From Hofstenia miamia (Eukaryota > Xenacoelomorpha > Acoela), in NCBI GenBank assembly GCA_004352715.1, contig SCFE01000121.1:5192-69191 (forward strand): a stretch of 64,000 nucleotides of DNA, in the 5' to 3' direction. The notes beneath the pieces are model-generated. The model saw only the letters and a program-made list of their open reading frames with translations, had not been told where the DNA came from and did not search any database. Shown one piece after another: positions 58,190 to 64,000 of this stretch. Made by a program: the position numbers and the translations under genes. The first letter of the stretch is position 1, and each line of letters starts with the position of its first letter.

Positions 58190-59560
58190 CATAGAAATTT
58201 CGTTGCAGATACAAAAGCTAGGAATATCTCCAATATTGCAAACCGCAAGGCGTTCAACGAATACATTAGAAATGAATACGTTTGCCTACCAAATCAAAAG
58301 TCAAAGTGGAAGCTAATTCATGAAATCAGTAATAGTGAGAAATCTAAATCAAATTGTATTAATTCTATCAAAAATCAAAATTGAAAAATCATCACAAATA
58401 CCAAAAAAGTTTCTAACGAATTAAATAAGATTTTTATTAATCTAGGAAAATAATTCGGCAAAATTCTTTCATCTCGACTTTTCTTTCCATTTTTAACAGG
58501 TTTTGCAACTATAAAAGCAATTCATAAACTTAAGCTCAAACACGCGAATGAGCCTTCCAAACTTCTTTCAGGGACACCTAAAATCACTGCACATATGATT
58601 ACCAGTCCCTTAAGTTATACGAAAGTGCATAAGAAATAATTACTCATGTTACTCCCATTTTTAAGAAAAAACCTTCGGTACTTGCGCAAAATTATAAACC
58701 AACCTCAATCATATCTTCAATAAGCAAAGTATTCAAGAGATTATTGCACGATCAACTAACAGAACCCATAAATAAAATCAATCTTTTGTCAAATACTCAA
58801 TTTGGATTTCGAAAAAAGCTTTTCAACTTCTGATGCACTTTTAAAAGCTACAGAGAATTGGAGATCTTCACTTGATGCAAATAAATTCGTTGCTATTGCT
58901 TGCTTAGAACTTTCTAAAGCTTTTGATTCTATTAATCATAGCATACTTATAGAAAAATGATCACATATGGGATTTTCTTATAATAGCAGAAATTTGTTAA
59001 CTAGTTATTTGAAGCATAGATATCAGAGAGTAAAGATTAGCGATGTTTTTTCAGATTGGCTACCTGTTAATAATGATGTTCCTCAAGGACCAATTCTTGG
59101 TCCGCTTCTTTTCAACATATACGTAAACGATATGCATATGAAAACTGATTTTAATTTAATTCAATACGCCGATGACAATTGCATATTCAGCGATAATAAA
59201 TCTATGCACATGGCAATTGAATCTAGCAATAAATTGTAACAAATTATGTACACTAAACATGGAATTCATTACCTAAAGAGATAAAGAACATTGAAAAACT
59301 AAGAACTTTGAAGAAGCAAACTAAAATGTACCTTAAACAAAAGTATCTCAGAACAGTTATGGCTAGAATACAAATTCTACAATGCTAATTCAACAACCCG
59401 TACTTGAAATCTACTAATAGATTCTCCATAGAATGTTAGAATTATTGTATAGTATATTTGGGTTTTAAATATATTTGTATGCATGTTTGTTTATTTTTTT
59501 ACCCTATTCAGATAAATTATGTTTTTAATTGTCAATATTTATCGGAATAAAGAATATCTC
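58190..59560 (+). mobile_element. LINE RT relic with internal deletion
   Basis: Linker ARNISNIANRKAFNEYIR...KSKWKLIHEIS (58210-58340), RT fingers VTPIFKKKPS, TQFGFRKK, then 58967-59239 with DVPQGPILGPLLFNIYVNDM and QYADDNCIF. Directly after this the sequence jumps to WNSLPKEIKNIEKLRTLKKQ (about 59255-59340), the element's C-terminal domain, so the thumb (~150 codons) is deleted. Many stops. AATAAA at about 59546. Confidence 0.85.
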
Positions 59561-59574
59561 ATTTTATCTTTTCT

Positions 59575-59700
59575 AAACATTGCCGACTAGAGTCACATCT
59601 TTGAAGAGCACCTTAGTTGATTACATTGTGTTTTTGAAACACATAATGCATGTTATATATTTTATTCATTTGAATGCCATTACATCTGTCGAGTTTTCTA
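59575..59700 (+). mobile_element. Short LINE endonuclease fragment
   Basis: CATTGCCGACTAGAGTCA and GTTGATTACATTGTG match 55941-56000 with changes. Confidence 0.55.
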
Positions 59701-62017
59701 AATGTGATTTATTTTACCATATTTATAACAAGTAGATAAAACCAAGTGAAAAGGCTACTGATAACATCAATAATTTTAAATCGACACTCTTCAGAAAATT
59801 GGCTTCCTGTCTAAAGAAAAATTTCTCTAAAAAAGTGATTTTTAAATCAAGAAATATCATTGAACGAATAACAATTGAGAATTCAAGTAAAAAAACTTCA
59901 GAAACTGAAATAATATTAAAATAGACAACATCACATTTGCTGTTCAAATAAACTTTGGTTTGCTTTTGGAGAACCGTTTTCCAAAACAAAAACATTCAGG
60001 TTTTCTTCCAGGTAACAAAAACCTTAAAATGAAATCTTATAAAAGAACAATAAAAATTTATTCAACATTAAAAATGCATTTGAAATCTTGATGGTAAAAC
60101 TATAATCTGAATAAAACTATGAAGCAAAGCATGCAGCTGACATGCGATTTGTAGCACCATGGGTAGTCGTTGCTACTGCTGTTGTTCGCTCATCAACGAC
60201 GGACTGTTAAGTGTGAGTATGTAAATGTGTGAAGAACCACTTCTACTAGCAGTAGCTGAGAAAAACACCTAAAATTCATTTCATACAGGATGCTTAACTA
60301 GTAGGATGGCATAATATGAATAGGAAAATTGCGAACCTTCGGATTTGGACACATCTATGGGTAAGTGTGCTTCCCTATTATGGTGAAATTTGTGGCAAAA
60401 ATTATTCGTGTGGTTGAAGTATATGAAAATATTAACTTTTTTCATTGGAAAATCCGATTTTTGCAAAAGTAATTCAAATTCTTTCCATGCCCAGTGTTCA
60501 TATAATAAAGCGGCCTAAATGCCAAGGCAGCAAAATCTACCTTGCTTACTGTCAATAAACAACCCAAGTCCTGTTAAGGCGCGCAGTACACAAAGTCAAA
60601 CTTCGTTGTATAGGTGAAAGAGTAGATACAGTGGTAATTTCTGATTTGAGATATCTTTATTAATTAATGATGTCTGAGTGTTTAAATCTATTCATGGAAA
60701 CCATGACAAATTGTAAAAATATCGGGGTTGTTTAGGGTTAACTTTTAAGCCTATACATAAAATTAATTTAAAAGTCTGGTAAGTTATTGAGTAATAAACA
60801 TTTCACAATGGTTAGTTTCATTTACATAACTGGCTATGTAGATCCTGTTTGCATTCGCTTGAATGAAATGCGAAAACTCACTTTGCTATTTAGTGTAACC
60901 AAGGACAACTAGAATAACATGACACCGAATAGTGTACAAGCTTACAAATTTATGGTATGTAAATAGTCATTATTATAACAAATACTTAAAATCATTCATT
61001 ATTAATGCCATTATATATGAATAAGGTCTCATTGACTTACAAAATAATCAGTTACAAAATATGACAAAAATCTTCCCCTTAAAATATTTAACTCAATATC
61101 ACATTTACACATAAATGCATAAATATAATTTAGGGTTGGGAAAAATAGAATTAATAGCACAGTTAATCTATGCCAATGGTCCCTTATTGTTGGAATTTTG
61201 AAAAAGTTTTACTTGTTTTAATAATTGGGATCAAAATGCACTATAATCTGTACATTCATTAAAAATTAAATGTAACTGATATAATCTTGCTAGGATCTTG
61301 TAAATTTGAACATGAATTTACCAAAAACAACAGGACGCATTCGATTATAAACTCGTGGCCCAAATTGAAGCAATACATTACCAAAATTTAGTGATGTCTA
61401 TGAATATTCTATAGCAGATGATTAGGATAATGGTCCGACTGCAAAGCTGCAAAGTCAATGAGGGTGACAGAAGTGTAATTATAAAGAGTTCACCTTCAAG
61501 TTATCCACATTACCACAAAAAATATTGATATAATATAATGAAAATTAAATATTTTCTGTACTAGAAAAAATAATCCTTTGCAAGTATTCCAATAAAAATA
61601 TATTATAGTGCCATTTTTTAACATACGATTATCACAGGATTATAGGTGTAGGTAGAAAATGAATATTTATATAATGCAGCATATGCATTACGTTTGATGG
61701 TCATTAAACTACACTAAGACTTATGATAACATGAAGTCATTGGATACAAGATATTTTGAAAAAGTTTAAGCTAAAAGATATTTGTGAAAAAAAGTTTACA
61801 TATGAAAATCAACTGCTTAATTTTTCGATGAAAGTACTGAGCTATAGCAAAATTAGGTAGAAAGTAGGTTGATTTTTGTAAACAAAGGCATTAAATTTTG
61901 TTACGGTGTTATGTGATCAAAATAAATAAACTACTCAATAATCTTCTTCCATAATTAGTTTGAACAAATATAGTATAGTGATTAACAGCTTGAGTGAAAT
62001 AAAAATGAGAAACATAC
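59701..62017. other. No gene identified; includes dispersed repeat near 60463-60660
   Basis: The last exon(s) of the kinase should lie here on the minus strand but I could not locate the expected FFAS...VYFM motif. A stretch at 60120-60210 is open on the minus strand but unlike the kinase. Confidence 0.35.
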
Positions 62018-63653
62018 CTTATCATTTCTCTCACAAAGAAAACGCAATTTTTGCGTACTCTTGTGCATAAAGACCCCATCCAAATGCCCTGTTTGAATCG
62101 ACCTTATTTCGATGGCGCGTAATCCCCATCCCATTACGTGTCCACTACCAATTGCAGCTAAAAATAGTACATTCAAAACATGTGCAATAAAACTGAAAAT
62201 TCAAATAATAATTTCATATTTTTTATTGTTTGGAAATATAATTGATTTGTTTATCTACTTACATTCCCCATGAAATTAATAACAAGACAAATTCTAGATG
62301 TATTTAGAAAATTCCTCACCAAAAAAGAAAAAATAACCGTTTGTTGAGAAACTGTGATGAAATATATATATATATATATATATGCTGCAGAGTAGAGTGA
62401 CAATGTCAGGTAAATATGGACCCGAACTTTACCAGATCTGAATATTTATTACCCGAATCCCACATGACTCGAAAATATAATACCCGGACCAGATCGACTC
62501 GAAACTTTGACTTTGATTTGAGGATATGGATCTCTGTCCAATAAAATGATCAATAACATCAATCATTTTCTGGCATGGGAAACAGCAATTCATTGGTATT
62601 ACTTAACGTCTTGGATCTTTCCCAAATCAAGAGGTGATATACCTCAGTATTTTTTAATAATCAATCTAATCTTTGTTCCCAAATCCGACAAAATGACACC
62701 TAAAATCCGAAATCGGGTTGGGTTTGATGGGGTACCCAATTTCACGCTCTAGGATGATTTCCTGGAAGTTCAGGAAACTTCTCCTGGACAATAAAGTTAA
62801 AAGCAAAACCAGCATGCAATAATAAAATTTTTTAATTCAATTTTTGAAACTTCATAATGTCATGAAATGCTTTTTTAAGGTCTTTTTCTCCAAGATTTCT
62901 AAAAGTTTTCTCGGGGCTTCGTCCCGGTTTTAGTGAATTGATCACTTCTAAAAATCCCTCGTCAGAAAATCTTAAGTAAGCCTATGCAGAGGGGTGTAAC
63001 ATATGGCAGTGGTAATATTCTAATAATTTTAAATCACAATATTGATACAGTGATTATGCTCGACAATTTGATACCCGAAATCGGATCGGGCTTTATCAGG
63101 TAGCCGATGTCACTTTCTACTGCAGAGCGTAAATAGATGAAATGCAAACCGACGGAAGTAGGCAGTTCACCCCACTGAAGAACGACATCTTTGAAAACTT
63201 TGCCTTCTGTGTTAACATATACACCTTCGTCTATAACGATATGCAAAATCAAAATTCATTAAAGAGACAAGGCTACTTACTGTTGTAACAAGCAAGCAAA
63301 TTTGACCCGTTTGACCCGGGAAGAGTAACAATACAATGGGGTTCAACAGCACCGTCATACTAAAAATCATGAGATGCATTGTAAATTAACAACAAAATAT
63401 ACGTGTTGTGGTAAAAATATATCATAGGCGTAAAGCGAATCGAGATCCAGCGCATGAAAACCGACATCAGAGCCATATATAACTTTCAATTGATTGCCAT
63501 TCTCGATGGTTAGATCCACTAAGAGAGGACGATGTGAGAGCTCTGAAAATCGTTTGAACTGCATAAATTTGAGATAAGGCTTAGGCGCCCAGGCGAAAAC
63601 TTCAACACTGTCCGGTAAAGCAATCACCAAAAACTTGATTTTGTCATATTTAA
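62018..63653 (-). CDS. Misshapen/MAP4K4/TNIK/MINK-type kinase, C-terminal CNH domain exons (partial)
   Basis: Four minus-strand exons with consistent phases: 63653-63403, 63359-63281, 63230-63150, 62157-62018. The product reads [26 protein letters not shown]..., [80 protein letters not shown] and LCERNDK. This is the citron homology domain of germinal-centre-kinase group IV (Misshapen, MAP4K4, TNIK, MINK1), which binds small GTPases such as Rap2 and controls JNK signalling and cytoskeleton. The upstream kinase domain lies beyond 64000 and the last ~20-residue exon was not found. Introns are 43 and 50 bp, then 992 bp filled by an inverted-repeat element. MINK1, TNIK and MAP4K4 cannot be told apart from this piece. 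Confidence 0.93.
62362..62383. repeat. (TA)n microsatellite at the edge of the TIR element
   Basis: About 11 TA units immediately before TGCTGCAG. Confidence 0.9.
62385..63125. mobile_element. ~740-bp nonautonomous inverted-repeat element in the CNH-domain intron
   Basis: CTGCAGAGTAGAGTGACAAT at 62385 and the complement of 63106-63125 (CTGCAGTAGAAAGTGACATC) are matching ends. Inside, ACCCGAA/CCGAAATCGG-type motifs recur near 62420, 62450, 62705 and 63075, in both orientations. No coding frame. It begins in a TA tract and ends 24 bp from the exon border. Confidence 0.75.
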
Positions 63654-64000
63654 CTAAAAATAACATCATTTAAATTATATTTACTAACTAAGTACAAATG
63701 CAAGCCTGGAAATTACGGCAGTTCCTTGAAAATTTACATATAATAAATAGGGAAATGGTCGTTATTGGATTGACCTTTAAAATACGGGCAATATACAGAC
63801 ACAAATCTTACTTTATCAAGAATTCGAATGAAATTCATATATCAGCAATAATGATCTTTTTATTGTTTGATGTGATAAGATTTAATATGATGCTTTCATA
63901 TAACGATTACCTACTATGGTAATGAATAAATACCTACAAGTATTATACGCCTTTTAAATTTTTACCTGTTTGGTGACTTGAGAGTAACTTAACAAATGTG
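63654..64000. other. Intron upstream of the CNH exons
   Basis: ACCAAACAG|GTAAAA at 63966 (complement) could be a donor of the right phase (1), but the 11 codons visible before it do not resemble the family, so no exon is called. Confidence 0.4.

Noticed and set aside
60120-60215. Minus-strand open stretch considered as the missing last kinase exon
   Set aside because: Its sequence does not match the conserved end of the CNH domain in MAP4K4/TNIK/MINK proteins.

Overview
The window is a scaffolded piece of an AT-rich animal nuclear genome. It has intron-containing genes with GT-AG introns as short as 41-50 bp beside introns of several kb, and many retrotransposon and DNA-transposon relics. 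(TA)n tracts, N gaps and local duplications abut the gaps. The proteins are clearly metazoan (USP4/11/15-type deubiquitinase, ribosomal protein eL6, Misshapen/MAP4K4-type kinase) but fairly diverged. The mix of very short and very long introns fits a fast-evolving invertebrate (for example a flatworm or a tunicate); the sequence alone does not settle which.

Positions 1-14.9 kb hold the most unusual content: a decaying endogenous DNA-virus element of the Polinton-like / adintovirus-like kind. It comprises a minus-strand protein with a C-x2-C domain plus a parvovirus-type phospholipase A2 motif, a plus-strand FtsK/HerA-type packaging ATPase, a coiled-coil protein, an unnamed ORF, a penton-like minor capsid protein, a small basic protein and a double-jelly-roll-type major capsid protein. 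Most of the plus-strand genes are preceded by one shared element, a C/T tract followed by TATATA just before the ATG, and several gene borders also carry short palindromes. The element is broken by frameshifts, stops, two ~1 kb gaps, a misplaced contig carrying Ty3/gypsy and LINE fragments (2249-4280), and about 5 kb of AT-rich non-coding repeat sequence (5.9-10.9 kb).

15-34 kb is mostly intergenic. It contains a 748-bp element with perfect 31-bp inverted ends (17.9-18.6 kb), a two-exon eL6 gene on the minus strand (20.8-22.9 kb) and a hAT-like end inside its intron. LINE reverse transcriptase relics lie on both strands at 24.7-29.8 kb, followed by a pair of short palindromic MITEs (30.2-30.7 kb).

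34.3-48.6 kb is an 18-exon plus-strand ubiquitin-specific protease gene. It could be reconstructed with consistent splice phases to 967 codons and has a normal Cys box and His box. It lacks the N-terminal DUSP/UBL region usual in USP4/11/15 and carries a cysteine-rich RING-like insert.

48.7-61 kb is transposon territory: a Penelope-like RT fragment, a well preserved LINE with EN, RT and an (ATT)n tail, other LINE pieces, a 21-bp-repeat palindrome and an internally deleted mariner. 62.0-63.7 kb holds four minus-strand exons of the citron-homology (CNH) domain of a Misshapen/TNIK/MINK kinase, with a ~740-bp inverted-repeat element in one intron.

At least seven places show the same pattern, a short N run followed by a second, slightly different copy of nearby sequence. 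This is best read as two haplotypes joined in tandem by the assembler, and it should be kept in mind whenever a duplicated or broken gene is interpreted.
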